Origin: Ruminococcus sp. UBA1780
Lineage (GTDB): Bacteria; Bacillota; Clostridia; Oscillospirales; Ruminococcaceae
NCBI GenBank assembly: GCA_002315235.1
Contig: DCGK01000005.1
Location: 10,229 to 26,038 of the forward strand
Length of the DNA stretch: 15,810 nt
Direction of reading: 5' to 3'
Numbering within the stretch: the stretch's first letter is position 1; every line of letters begins with the position of its first letter. Made by a program: the position numbers and the translations under genes. The notes under the pieces were generated by a model. The model saw only the letters and a program-made list of their open reading frames with translations. It did no database searches and had not been told where the DNA came from. Positions 1 through 7,496 of this stretch are shown in pieces.

Positions 1-74
1 CGTTTTTATACAGTCTGACGAAAAAATCTGACTACGCATTATGCGCGCCAGACTTAATCAGTGCTTCCCTTATT
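1..74. other. Unassigned sequence upstream of nrdD
   Basis: No gene is visible here. The stretch holds short complementary segments: AGTCTG (12-17) with CAGACT (49-54), and CGCA-TTA-TGCG (35-45). CCAGAC occurs at 48-53 and again inside the following terminator at 82-87, so GTCTG (13-17) could pair with either copy. It may be the 3' untranslated end of a gene outside the window or the start of a regulatory leader for nrdD. The window edge prevents a decision. Confidence 0.3.
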
Positions 75-114
75 AACAATACCAGACACTGAAAATGTGT
101 TTGGTATTGTTTTT
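75..114 (+). terminator. Rho-independent terminator upstream of nrdD
   Basis: A 15-bp stem (75-89 with 97-111, including one G-U pair) closes a 7-base loop and runs into five T residues (110-114). This is a strong intrinsic terminator. It either ends the transcript of a gene lying before the window or acts as an attenuator in the nrdD leader. No convincing promoter is visible between it and nrdD. Confidence 0.8.
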
Positions 115-122
115 GAATTCTG

Positions 123-177
123 CCGGATGCAGGGCGTTTTTTCTGCAGCCGGTCTGTGCACGTAATGCAGATTTTTT
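123..177 (+). promoter_or_regulatory. Possible attenuator-like leader just before nrdD
   Basis: Four short segments can pair in alternative ways: TGCAG (128-132), CTGCA (143-147), CTGTGCA (154-160) and TGCAG (166-170). Pairings 1:2 (extended by CCGG/CCGG at 123-126 and 149-152) and 3:4 (followed by six T residues, 172-177) exclude pairing 2:4. The T run ends directly at the AAGGAG ribosome binding site. The segments are seen; a regulatory role is inference, and the 3:4 stem is short with a bulge. Confidence 0.3.
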
Positions 178-186
178 AAGGAGAGT

Positions 187-2526
187 GTGACAGGTTTGAT
201 TACAAAAATCATCAAGAGAGACGGAAGAAAAGTTCCTTTTAATATAGAAAAGATGGCAAATGCGATATTCAGGGCAGCTCAGTCAGTCGGCGGCTCGGAT
301 TATCAGGAATCAATGGAGATAGCAGAGCATATAGCTGCTATGATAGAGGAAAAGTTTGCAGGAACTGTTCCTACAGTGGAACAGGTTCAGGACATTGTTG
401 AAAAATGTCTTATCGAGGAAGGGCACGCGCAGACAGCGAAGGCATATATTCTCTACCGTTATGAGAGAACACGCTCAAGAGAAATGAAATCAAATCTCAT
501 GAAGGTGTTCAGAGACCTTACATTCAAATCAGCAAAAGACAGTGATATAAAGCGTGAAAACGCAAATATAGACGGCGATACTGCTATGGGAACCATGCTT
601 AAATACGGTTCAGTCAGTGCCAAGGAATTCTATGAGATGTATGTTCTCGAAAGAGAGCATGCCAAGGCTCATGAAAAGGGATATATTCATATACATGACC
701 TTGATTTTCTCACACTGACTACAACATGCTGTCAGATTGACCTTATTAAGCTTTTTAAGGACGGATTTTCAACCGGTCACGGATTTCTGAGAGAACCAAA
801 TGATATTGCAAGCTATTCGGCTCTTGCATGTATCGCTATTCAGTCAAACCAGAATGATCAGCACGGAGGCCAGAGCGTACCTAACTTTGACTACGCAATG
901 GCAGACGGCGTAAGAAAGACATACAGAAACAGATATATTCAGAACGTTGCAAGATGTCTTGAACTTTTTGAAGGTCTTGACAATGCGGCTGAAACGGCAA
1001 AGGAAATTGCGGCACAGGTTAAGTCAGATACCGGACTTGATCCTGTTCTTGCAAATGACAACGGATATCAGAAGAGCGAGTTTGAAAAGCTTACAGTTAT
1101 TACTGATGCTGAAAATGCAAAGAAAATCCAGGAGTTTTCTGCAAAGGCAGCCGTTAAGGAGACAAACAGAGCAACCTATCAGGCTATGGAGGCTCTTATT
1201 CATAACCTCAATACAATGAACAGCCGTGCGGGAGCACAGACTCCGTTCAGTTCAATTAACTACGGAACAGATGTTTCACCTGAAGGACGTATGGTTATCA
1301 GAAATATTCTTCTTGCAAATGAAGCAGGACTTGGAAACGGTGAGACACCTATCTTCCCTATTCATATCTTCAAAATCAAGGAAGGCATAAACTACAACAA
1401 GGAGGACCCGAACTACGATCTCTTCAAGCTTGCATGCAGAGTTTCAGCCAAGAGACTGTTCCCTAACTTCTCGTTTATCGATGCTCCGTTCAATATTCCG
1501 TATTATCATGAGGGCGACTACAATACTGAAGTTGCGTACATGGGCTGCCGTACACGAGTTGTGGGCAATGTATATGACAAGTCAAGAGAAATTGTTACAG
1601 GACGCGGAAATCTCAGCTTTACATCAATTAATCTTCCGAGACTTGCCATAAAGGCAAAGGGAGACCTTGAAAAATTCTATGCATCACTGGACAAGTACAT
1701 GGACCTCAGCATTGACCAGCTTATGGCACGCTACAAAATACAGGCTCAGAAGACAGTAAAGAACTATCCTTTCCTTATGGGTCAGGGCGTATGGATTGAT
1801 TCTGACAAGCTCGGCGAAAACGACAGAGTTGAGGAAGTTCTCAAGCACGGAACGATGTCAGTAGGATTTATCGGACTTGCGGAAACTCTTGTTGCTCTTA
1901 CAGGAAAGCATCACGGAGAGGACGAGGAATCAAGAAAGCTCGGACTTGAGATTATCACAAGAATGCGTAAGAGACTTGATGACGAGTGTACAAAAACAGG
2001 ACTTAACTTTACTCTTCTGGCAACTCCTGCGGAAGGTCTTTCAGGCAGATTTGTAAAAATGGATGCAAAGAAATACGGTATCATCAAAGGCGTTACTGAC
2101 AGAGAGTACTATACAAACTCATTCCATGTTCCTGTATACTACAACATAAGCGCATTTGACAAGATCAGAATTGAAGCACCTTACCACGCACTTACAAATG
2201 CAGGCCATATCAGCTATGTTGAGCTTGACGGTGATCCGCTTCAGAATCTTTCCGCGTTTGAAAAGATTGTAAGATGCATGAAGGAATCAGGCATCGGATA
2301 CGGTTCAATCAATCATCCTGTTGACAGAGATCCTGTCTGCGGATACACAGGTATTATCGGAGACAAATGCCCGAAGTGCGGAAGAAGGGAATCTGAGCAT
2401 ATGCGCGGCTTTGACAGAATAAGACGAATCACAGGTTACCTTGTAGGTACTGTTGACCGCTTCAACAATGCAAAGCAGGCTGAAGTCAGAGACAGAGTAA
2501 AGCACGGAATAACCGACAATGAATAA
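187..2526 (+). CDS. nrdD: Anaerobic ribonucleoside-triphosphate reductase (class III), NrdD
   Basis: Glycyl-radical enzyme that reduces ribonucleoside triphosphates to deoxynucleotides in anaerobes; cytoplasmic and activated by the NrdG protein encoded next. The 779-residue product has an N-terminal ATP-cone (about residues 5-95), catalytic-barrel cysteines (CC at 181-182, and C454 in MGCRTRV), a C-terminal zinc region (C718, C728, C731) and the glycyl-radical motif RRITGYLVG with G750. Length suits the clostridial family. The zinc site has Asp (residue 715) where the first CxxC cysteine is usual. The GTG start has AAGGAG (178-183) only 3 bases away. A TTG at 196 would give MITKIIKRDG, closer to the usual family N-terminus, so the true start may be three codons later. 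The stop overlaps nrdG by 8 bases, which suggests translational coupling. No NrdR box was seen upstream. Confidence 0.97.
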   Translation: MTGLITKIIKRDGRKVPFNIEKMANAIFRAAQSVGGSDYQESMEIAEHIAAMIEEKFAGTVPTVEQVQDIVEKCLIEEGHAQTAKAYILYRYERTRSREMKSNLMKVFRDLTFKSAKDSDIKRENANIDGDTAMGTMLKYGSVSAKEFYEMYVLEREHAKAHEKGYIHIHDLDFLTLTTTCCQIDLIKLFKDGFSTGHGFLREPNDIASYSALACIAIQSNQNDQHGGQSVPNFDYAMADGVRKTYRNRYIQNVARCLELFEGLDNAAETAKEIAAQVKSDTGLDPVLANDNGYQKSEFEKLTVITDAENAKKIQEFSAKAAVKETNRATYQAMEALIHNLNTMNSRAGAQTPFSSINYGTDVSPEGRMVIRNILLANEAGLGNGETPIFPIHIFKIKEGINYNKEDPNYDLFKLACRVSAKRLFPNFSFIDAPFNIPYYHEGDYNTEVAYMGCRTRVVGNVYDKSREIVTGRGNLSFTSINLPRLAIKAKGDLEKFYASLDKYMDLSIDQLMARYKIQAQKTVKNYPFLMGQGVWIDSDKLGENDRVEEVLKHGTMSVGFIGLAETLVALTGKHHGEDEESRKLGLEIITRMRKRLDDECTKTGLNFTLLATPAEGLSGRFVKMDAKKYGIIKGVTDREYYTNSFHVPVYYNISAFDKIRIEAPYHALTNAGHISYVELDGDPLQNLSAFEKIVRCMKESGIGYGSINHPVDRDPVCGYTGIIGDKCPKCGRRESEHMRGFDRIRRITGYLVGTVDRFNNAKQAEVRDRVKHGITDNE

Positions 2527-3040
2527 TACAGAACTCAGATATGCCGGAACAGCCAATGATTCAATTGTTGACGGTCCCGGATTAAGACTGGCGATATTCA
2601 CACAGGGATGTCCTCACGGATGTCCGGGATGTCACAATCCTCATACGCATGATTTTAACGGCGGGAAAACGGCAGACATTTCATATTTTACAGAAATGAT
2701 TAAAGGCAATCCGCTTCTTGACGGGATTACATTTTCCGGAGGAGAACCGTTCTGCCAGCCTGTTCCTCTTGCTGCTGTTGCCCGTGAGTTCGAAGGCAGC
2801 GGGCTGAACATTGTGACATATACAGGATACACTTTCGAATATCTTCTGGAAAATGCCAGTGATGAAAACAGATACATGGACCTTCTTGAATGTACGGATA
2901 TACTCATTGACGGACCGTTTATCGAAAGTCAGAGAAGTATAGAAATACGTTTTCGAGGCAGCCGCAACCAGAGAATAATTGACTGTAAAAAAAGCCTTGC
3001 CGCCGGCACCGTTATCGAAATACCGGAGGACGATCTTTGA
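2519..3040 (+). CDS. nrdG: Anaerobic ribonucleotide reductase activating protein (radical SAM), NrdG
   Basis: Radical-SAM activase that uses a [4Fe-4S] cluster and S-adenosylmethionine to place the glycyl radical on NrdD. In the 173-residue product the cluster motif CxxxCxxC is seen at C31, C35 and C38 (GCPHGCPGCHNP). The SAM-binding FSGGEP motif lies at 72-77. The N-terminal NDSIVDGPGLR is typical of NrdG. Length is normal for the family. The ATG overlaps the end of nrdD by 8 bases (ATGAATAA), so the two are almost certainly translated as a coupled pair. No separate promoter is needed or seen. Confidence 0.97.
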   Translation: MNNTELRYAGTANDSIVDGPGLRLAIFTQGCPHGCPGCHNPHTHDFNGGKTADISYFTEMIKGNPLLDGITFSGGEPFCQPVPLAAVAREFEGSGLNIVTYTGYTFEYLLENASDENRYMDLLECTDILIDGPFIESQRSIEIRFRGSRNQRIIDCKKSLAAGTVIEIPEDDL

Positions 3041-3059
3041 ACCGGTAACCTGCGAAGGG

Positions 3060-3088
3060 TTTAAGGGGCGACCGCAAAGCCCCTTAAA
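3060..3088. repeat. Perfect 10-bp inverted repeat in the nrdG-lipoprotein gap
   Basis: TTTAAGGGGC (3060-3069) and GCCCCTTAAA (3079-3088) are perfect reverse complements around a 9-base loop. No T run follows on either strand, so it is not a standard intrinsic terminator. It could stabilise or process the nrdDG mRNA 3' end, or be part of a small dispersed repeat. The surrounding stretch looks more GC-rich than typical intergenic DNA in this window. Confidence 0.6.
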
Positions 3089-3124
3089 AAGCAGTTTCGG
3101 CAAACCTGAGGAAAGGAGCATTAC

Positions 3125-4747
3125 ATGAAAAAATACCTTTATCTGAAAAAAATCACATCATTAATCCTGATTATGCTCCTTACAGTTTCACTGACCGCCT
3201 GCGGTCAGGATGAGCAGGATGACGGATCAGGCTACTCATTTACATATACCCTGCACGGAAATCCTAAAAACCTGGATCCGCAGCTTGCAGAGGACAAATC
3301 CTCACTTATGGTAATACAGAACATGTTTACCGGGCTTGTAACATTTAATCAGAACGGAAAGCTTGACTACGGTGTTGCGAAGTCCTGTGAGGTTTCCGAT
3401 GACGGCCTGAAATACAGCTTCATTCTTCGTGAGGACTGTTTCTGGCACAGTGAAGCAGGGCCGGAAGGTGCGGTAACCGCACATGATTTCGTATATGCCT
3501 TCAAGCGAATGTTCGACCCGAAGATGCGTTCACCATATCCTGAAAAATTCAGCTTTCTTCAGAATGCACAGGCAATTATTGACGGTAAAATGGAATACAC
3601 CGAGCTTGGAATTTATGCTGTAAACAACACTGAGCTTGTTTTCAGACTTGACAGACCAAATTCAGAATTTCTTTATCTGCTGACAACAGCACCTGCAATG
3701 CCGTGCAACAAGCGTTTTTTTGAGGGAACAAAGGCAAGGTATGGTCTTGATGAGGAGTCGGTAATTTCAAACGGAGCCTTCTATATGACTCAGTGGTCGT
3801 ATGATCCGTACGGAAACGATAATCTCATATATATGAAAAGAAACTTTGATAATTCCGCAGGGGACAGGGTTTATCCGTACATGATAACCTTCACCATAGA
3901 ACGTGATGAAAATGCCGTTGCAGCGAATTATGAAGCCGGCGAGGCAGATTTCTATGTTTCAAGAAATGCCCAGAAAAAATCCTTTATGACCTCGACTGAG
4001 GTAAAAAACTATGAAACTTCCTCTCTGGGAATAATATTTAATCCGGATATCAAAATCAGCGCCGAAATCAAAAAGGCACTTTCACTCACTGTTGACAGAA
4101 AGGCAATTGAGAAGATAGCGCCTGATGACCTGAAGGTGGCATACGGTATAGTTCCTGGAAGTCTTTATGTGGGTGATTCTGTTTTCAGAGAACAGTATCC
4201 TGCAATTTCATATGATTTTTACAGTGACAAGGTATCGGATGAGGCAGCAAAGCTTGCAAGGGATTATTTTGAATCATATCCGGGTGAGGCTTCGATACTG
4301 GTAAGGAACAGGGCGGACGCCGGATTTATAAACAAGATAATTGCTGACTGGCAGGACAAGCTTGGCGTGTATGTTGAGGTAGTATACGCGGAGGACGAGG
4401 AGTATGATACAAGAATGGCCGGCGACGACTATTTCATGGCATTCACCGAAATAGAAACTTCTGACAAGAGTGTTTACTACTATCTGAAAAATGTTGTTGA
4501 CACGCTTTACAGCAAAAATGATGAAAAAAATATGAAGGGCAGACTTGATGAGGCACTTTCGTATTCCAATTTCAGCGATATATGCGGTATTTTCAGTCAG
4601 ACAGAAAATGAAATAATGGAATCAGGGGACTATATTCCGTTGTTTTACAGAAAGCTGTTTCTTATCTACCGGAAAAATGCAGATGATATTAATTTTAATC
4701 CGTTTTCCGGACAGATTGATTTCAGAAAAGCCAGATATTATCAGTGA
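3125..4747 (+). CDS. Peptide/solute-binding lipoprotein of ABC transporters (SBP family 5)
   Basis: Probable extracytoplasmic binding protein for oligopeptides or a similar solute (OppA/DppA-type, family 5), 540 residues. The N-terminus is a lipoprotein signal: KK-rich start, hydrophobic stretch about residues 10-24, and lipobox LTAC with C26 as the lipidated cysteine, a substrate for the Lgt encoded at 10061. The mature part begins with the family pattern GNPKNLDPQ, followed by NMFTGLV and DDGLKYSFILRE. Other family-like segments are FVYAFKRMFDP and the ISNGAFYM region. The ATG has AAAGGAG 6 bases upstream. No permease or ATPase genes lie nearby, so it is an orphan that either works with transporter parts elsewhere or has another role. 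It could be read through from nrdDG (84-base gap, no clear promoter). The exact ligand cannot be told from sequence. Confidence 0.88.
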   Translation: MKKYLYLKKITSLILIMLLTVSLTACGQDEQDDGSGYSFTYTLHGNPKNLDPQLAEDKSSLMVIQNMFTGLVTFNQNGKLDYGVAKSCEVSDDGLKYSFILREDCFWHSEAGPEGAVTAHDFVYAFKRMFDPKMRSPYPEKFSFLQNAQAIIDGKMEYTELGIYAVNNTELVFRLDRPNSEFLYLLTTAPAMPCNKRFFEGTKARYGLDEESVISNGAFYMTQWSYDPYGNDNLIYMKRNFDNSAGDRVYPYMITFTIERDENAVAANYEAGEADFYVSRNAQKKSFMTSTEVKNYETSSLGIIFNPDIKISAEIKKALSLTVDRKAIEKIAPDDLKVAYGIVPGSLYVGDSVFREQYPAISYDFYSDKVSDEAAKLARDYFESYPGEASILVRNRADAGFINKIIADWQDKLGVYVEVVYAEDEEYDTRMAGDDYFMAFTEIETSDKSVYYYLKNVVDTLYSKNDEKNMKGRLDEALSYSNFSDICGIFSQTENEIMESGDYIPLFYRKLFLIYRKNADDINFNPFSGQIDFRKARYYQ

Positions 4748-4753
4748 TTTACG

Positions 4754-4780
4754 GGCACACCTTTAAGGTGTGCCTTTTTT
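4754..4780 (+). terminator. Rho-independent terminator after the SBP lipoprotein gene
   Basis: GGCACACC (4754-4761), loop TTTAA, GGTGTGCC (4767-4774), then six T residues (4775-4780). This is a perfect 8-bp stem beginning 6 bases after the stop codon. Confidence 0.95.
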
Positions 4781-4876
4781 AGTACAAATCATGACGATAT
4801 TTGTGCATTATGTATATATAAACCAAAAAATAATATGCTAAAATTAACGATAAATCATATCTGACGGGCGTTTATC

Positions 4877-4905
4877 TTGTAAATTGTATTGCGATATGAT
4901 ATAAT
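4877..4905 (+). promoter_or_regulatory. Promoter of the GGDEF-EAL gene (extended -10)
   Basis: TTGTAA (4877-4882), a 17-base spacer, then TATAAT (4900-4905) preceded by TG (4897-4898), an extended -10 element. Transcription would begin near 4912, leaving an untranslated leader of about 70 bases. A GATAAA...TTTATC inverted repeat (4849-4854 and 4871-4876) abuts the -35 box and could be a regulator site, but at 6 bp it may be chance. Confidence 0.8.
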
Positions 4906-4982
4906 AAGGTTATGTTTTATGTGATTGTTATGTGTAATTGTATTATGATACTTGTATTTTTCTGAAACAGAGGTGTGGAAAT

Positions 4983-7307
4983 ATGGAACCGGCCAGAAAC
5001 CGACAGAAACTGAGTACGAAGTTTGCTCTCACCTGCATTCTTCCGGCATCACTTCTTCTTGTGGCAGTCTGCTGTCTCAGTATTATGTTCACCAGCAAAA
5101 ACCTTATACATTCTATAAAAAAATCCATGGAAGGCCAGGGCGGTTCAAAGGTAGGAACCGTTACTGACGGCTGTATCGGTTCGGTTAATTCATCAGCTTT
5201 TCCGAAGAGAGCATCCGAGATAAAGGGATATCTTAAGACGGGAAACAATGATGCCGTGTGCGAGGTTTTATCCCTGCTCGAGAACAGATCGGCCTCAATA
5301 GAAAGGGTAAAGTTATATGATTTTAACAGCGGGCGCATGTTCGATTCTGAATCATTCATAACCTTTACCGACAGTCCTGACTGGTATGATGAACAGGAGT
5401 TCCTTTCAGGCAAAGGCTATTTCATGGCGAATGATATTACATTCAATCCTAAAGAGTATATGATATCATACGTCTATCAGTTCAGTACTGATGAAGATGA
5501 TATTCCTGACTGCTGCTTTGTTGCTGACTTTGAAAACAGGCAGATTCTCAGAACGCTTGAGCTTTCAGTTTCAGTTATGGGAAGCAAGTGGATGATTTTT
5601 GACAATGACGGAAAAATAATTTACCACTCAATGGGATACAACAGGGAAGTTTTTGATGCAATCGAATCGCTTATGCGCGAGCATAGAAAGGATCAGTTTA
5701 CCGAGGACTTTATGGGTTCAAAGGTTGTCCTTTATGAGAACAGAGTTCAGCCGATTGACAATATTACACTTCTTTACGTTGTTCCGGTAGATGCTATTAT
5801 CGTTGAGTCCACCGGAAGCATAGTGCTTGTCATTATCCTTACAGTTGTAAGTATATGTATTCTTGCCTTCTTTATCAGACTTATGACCAGAAAGATGGTA
5901 AAGGAAATTGACGCTGTAAGACTGAGTCTTAAAAATATTCTCGACAGAAAGCTTACAGGCAATATCAAGGCTGAAACCCAGGATGAGATGGGACTTCTCG
6001 TTGATGACTTCAACAAGGTTATCAACCTGCTTACATATCAGGCTGAACACGATGAGAACACGGGATTTTACAATGCAAGGGCCTTTGCGGCACGTGCAAG
6101 TCAGATTGTTAATTCCGAAGACCGTAAAAAACACTATGCAGTTATAAGAGTTGATATCGATAATTTCAGCTTTATTAACGATATATTTGACTGGGAAGTC
6201 GGAAACAGCATTCTTGTCAAGATAGCGAATATAATCCACGCCGTATTTAATGACGGGGCAATACACGGATATCTTGGAAATGACATCTTTGTTGTACTTT
6301 ACGGATTCGATGACATGGACGACATGCTTACCAGAATTCTCAAGACGTTCGATTCAATCAGGGAATGCGAGAGCAGGATTCATCTTGTTCCTCATTTCGG
6401 AGTATCAGATGAGGTGATGCCTGATTCTGATATCAGCGTTCTGTGTGACCATGCCGGCGTTGCTCTTAAAAAGATAAAGGGAAATCTTCTTAAGATTTAT
6501 GAAATTTATGACGATGAATTCAAGGAAAATCACAATACCCAGAAATTTGTCGAAAGCAACAAGCAGGAAGCTCTTGAAAACAGGGAATTCTTTATTCAGC
6601 TTCAGCCAAAGTGCAATATCGCAACCGGTGAGGTTGTGGGGGCGGAGTCTCTTGTAAGATGGAATATAAGCGACAGGAAGGAGATTATGTCTCCCGGAAA
6701 GTTCGTTCCTATTTTCGAGAAAAACGGGTTTATTATTCCTCTTGACCGTTATGTGTGGGAGGAAACCTGCAAGGTTATAAAGAGCTGGCATAACAGAGGC
6801 TTCAGGGAGATTCCTGTTTCAGTTAATGTTTCCAGAATGCATATCAACAATCCGAACTTTGTAAACGAGCTTTATGAGCTTGTCAGAAAATACGATATAC
6901 GCCCTGATCTTCTTGAGATTGAAATTACAGAAAGTGCTCTTCTTCAGAACGGTGACAGCGAGCTCGAACCTGTAATGCAGGATCTCAGAAGCAGAGGATT
7001 CAGACTCCTTATGGATGACTTTGCTTCAGGATATTCATCACTGCTTTCACTTCAGAAGCTTCCGTTTGATGTTATCAAGATTGACAAGGCTCTTATTGAT
7101 CAGATTGAAGACACCGATAAACAGAAATTCGTTTCCGGAACAGTTGCCTTCCTTTTTGATCTCGGGAAGGAAATTGTAGTTGAGGGTGTTGAGTCTGAAG
7201 AACAGAAAAAGATTCTTTCAAAGTGCGGATGCAGAGTGGTTCAGGGATTCTGCTTTTCAAGACCGCTTAACATTGATGATTTTGAAAAAATGGCCTTCGG
7301 CATATAG
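4983..7307 (+). CDS. Membrane-bound GGDEF-EAL protein, probable c-di-GMP phosphodiesterase
   Basis: Predicted to control cyclic di-GMP, 774 residues from the chosen ATG. Order: membrane segment (about 15-36), extracytoplasmic sensor region (about 37-278), second membrane segment (about 279-300), HAMP-like linker, GGDEF domain (about 352-510), EAL domain (about 525-770). The cyclase signature is degenerate: YLGNDIF (430-436) replaces GGDEF and there is no RxxD inhibitory site, so cyclase activity is unlikely. The EAL domain keeps the residues expected for metal binding and catalysis: E555 in ESL, N615, E647 in EIT, D678-D679 in DDFASGYSSL, K699 in IKID, E734 and E737 in EGVE, and Q754 in QGF. 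Phosphodiesterase activity is therefore likely, with the GGDEF domain possibly binding GTP as a regulator. The ATG has AGAGGTG 7 bases upstream; an in-frame TTG at 4938 lacks a good site. It is a single-gene unit. Confidence 0.93.
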   Translation: MEPARNRQKLSTKFALTCILPASLLLVAVCCLSIMFTSKNLIHSIKKSMEGQGGSKVGTVTDGCIGSVNSSAFPKRASEIKGYLKTGNNDAVCEVLSLLENRSASIERVKLYDFNSGRMFDSESFITFTDSPDWYDEQEFLSGKGYFMANDITFNPKEYMISYVYQFSTDEDDIPDCCFVADFENRQILRTLELSVSVMGSKWMIFDNDGKIIYHSMGYNREVFDAIESLMREHRKDQFTEDFMGSKVVLYENRVQPIDNITLLYVVPVDAIIVESTGSIVLVIILTVVSICILAFFIRLMTRKMVKEIDAVRLSLKNILDRKLTGNIKAETQDEMGLLVDDFNKVINLLTYQAEHDENTGFYNARAFAARASQIVNSEDRKKHYAVIRVDIDNFSFINDIFDWEVGNSILVKIANIIHAVFNDGAIHGYLGNDIFVVLYGFDDMDDMLTRILKTFDSIRECESRIHLVPHFGVSDEVMPDSDISVLCDHAGVALKKIKGNLLKIYEIYDDEFKENHNTQKFVESNKQEALENREFFIQLQPKCNIATGEVVGAESLVRWNISDRKEIMSPGKFVPIFEKNGFIIPLDRYVWEETCKVIKSWHNRGFREIPVSVNVSRMHINNPNFVNELYELVRKYDIRPDLLEIEITESALLQNGDSELEPVMQDLRSRGFRLLMDDFASGYSSLLSLQKLPFDVIKIDKALIDQIEDTDKQKFVSGTVAFLFDLGKEIVVEGVESEEQKKILSKCGCRVVQGFCFSRPLNIDDFEKMAFGI

Positions 7308-7317
7308 AAAATTACAG

Positions 7318-7353
7318 GGAACCGTGTACTTTAAGTGCGTGGTTCCTTTTTTT
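7318..7353 (+). terminator. Rho-independent terminator after the GGDEF-EAL gene
   Basis: GGAACC (7318-7323) pairs with GGTTCC (7341-7346). The stem extends inward through GTGTAC and GTGCGT with three G-U pairs to a TTTAA loop, giving 12 bp, and is followed by seven T residues (7347-7353). Confidence 0.92.
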
Positions 7354-7402
7354 GGAAAACATTGCTTGAATCAAATTTTATTGTATAAAGAAGATTTTAA
7401 TG

Positions 7403-7431
7403 TGGAAATTGCACTGAGTTTATGGTATAAT
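7403..7431 (+). promoter_or_regulatory. Promoter of the yfmF-yfmH-lgt unit (extended -10)
   Basis: TATAAT (7426-7431) is preceded by TG (7423-7424), an extended -10. The matching -35 at 17 bases is a weak TGGAAA (7403-7408), as often seen with extended -10 promoters. The predicted start lies near 7438, immediately before the leader hairpin. Confidence 0.7.
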
Positions 7432-7442
7432 TAGAAAGATTG

Positions 7443-7475
7443 ATAGTGAACGCGGTTATTGAATGCGTTTACTGT
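7443..7475 (+). promoter_or_regulatory. 5' leader hairpin of the yfmF transcript
   Basis: ATAGTGAACGC (7443-7453) can pair with GCGTTTACTGT (7465-7475) as an 11-bp RNA stem with two G-U pairs around an 11-base loop. It would sit at the very 5' end of the predicted transcript and 6 bases before the GGAAGG ribosome binding site (7482-7487). A role in mRNA stability or translation control is possible; only the pairing is seen. Confidence 0.5.
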
Positions 7476-7496
7476 ATAACTGGAAGGATGGTGTGC

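Noticed and set aside
115..186. NrdR box upstream of nrdD
   Set aside because: No sequence close to the palindromic NrdR consensus was seen between the terminator and the start codon.
2681..3121. 146-codon minus-strand open frame opposite nrdG
   Set aside because: It lies antisense to the conserved radical-SAM protein and has no family-like motifs.
4906..4982. c-di-GMP riboswitch in the leader of the GGDEF-EAL gene
   Set aside because: The leader is only about 70 bases, AT-rich, and shows none of the conserved GEMM core sequences.
5718..6266. 182-codon minus-strand open frame inside the GGDEF-EAL gene
   Set aside because: It is antisense to well-supported conserved domains, lacks start signals and shows no recognisable protein features.
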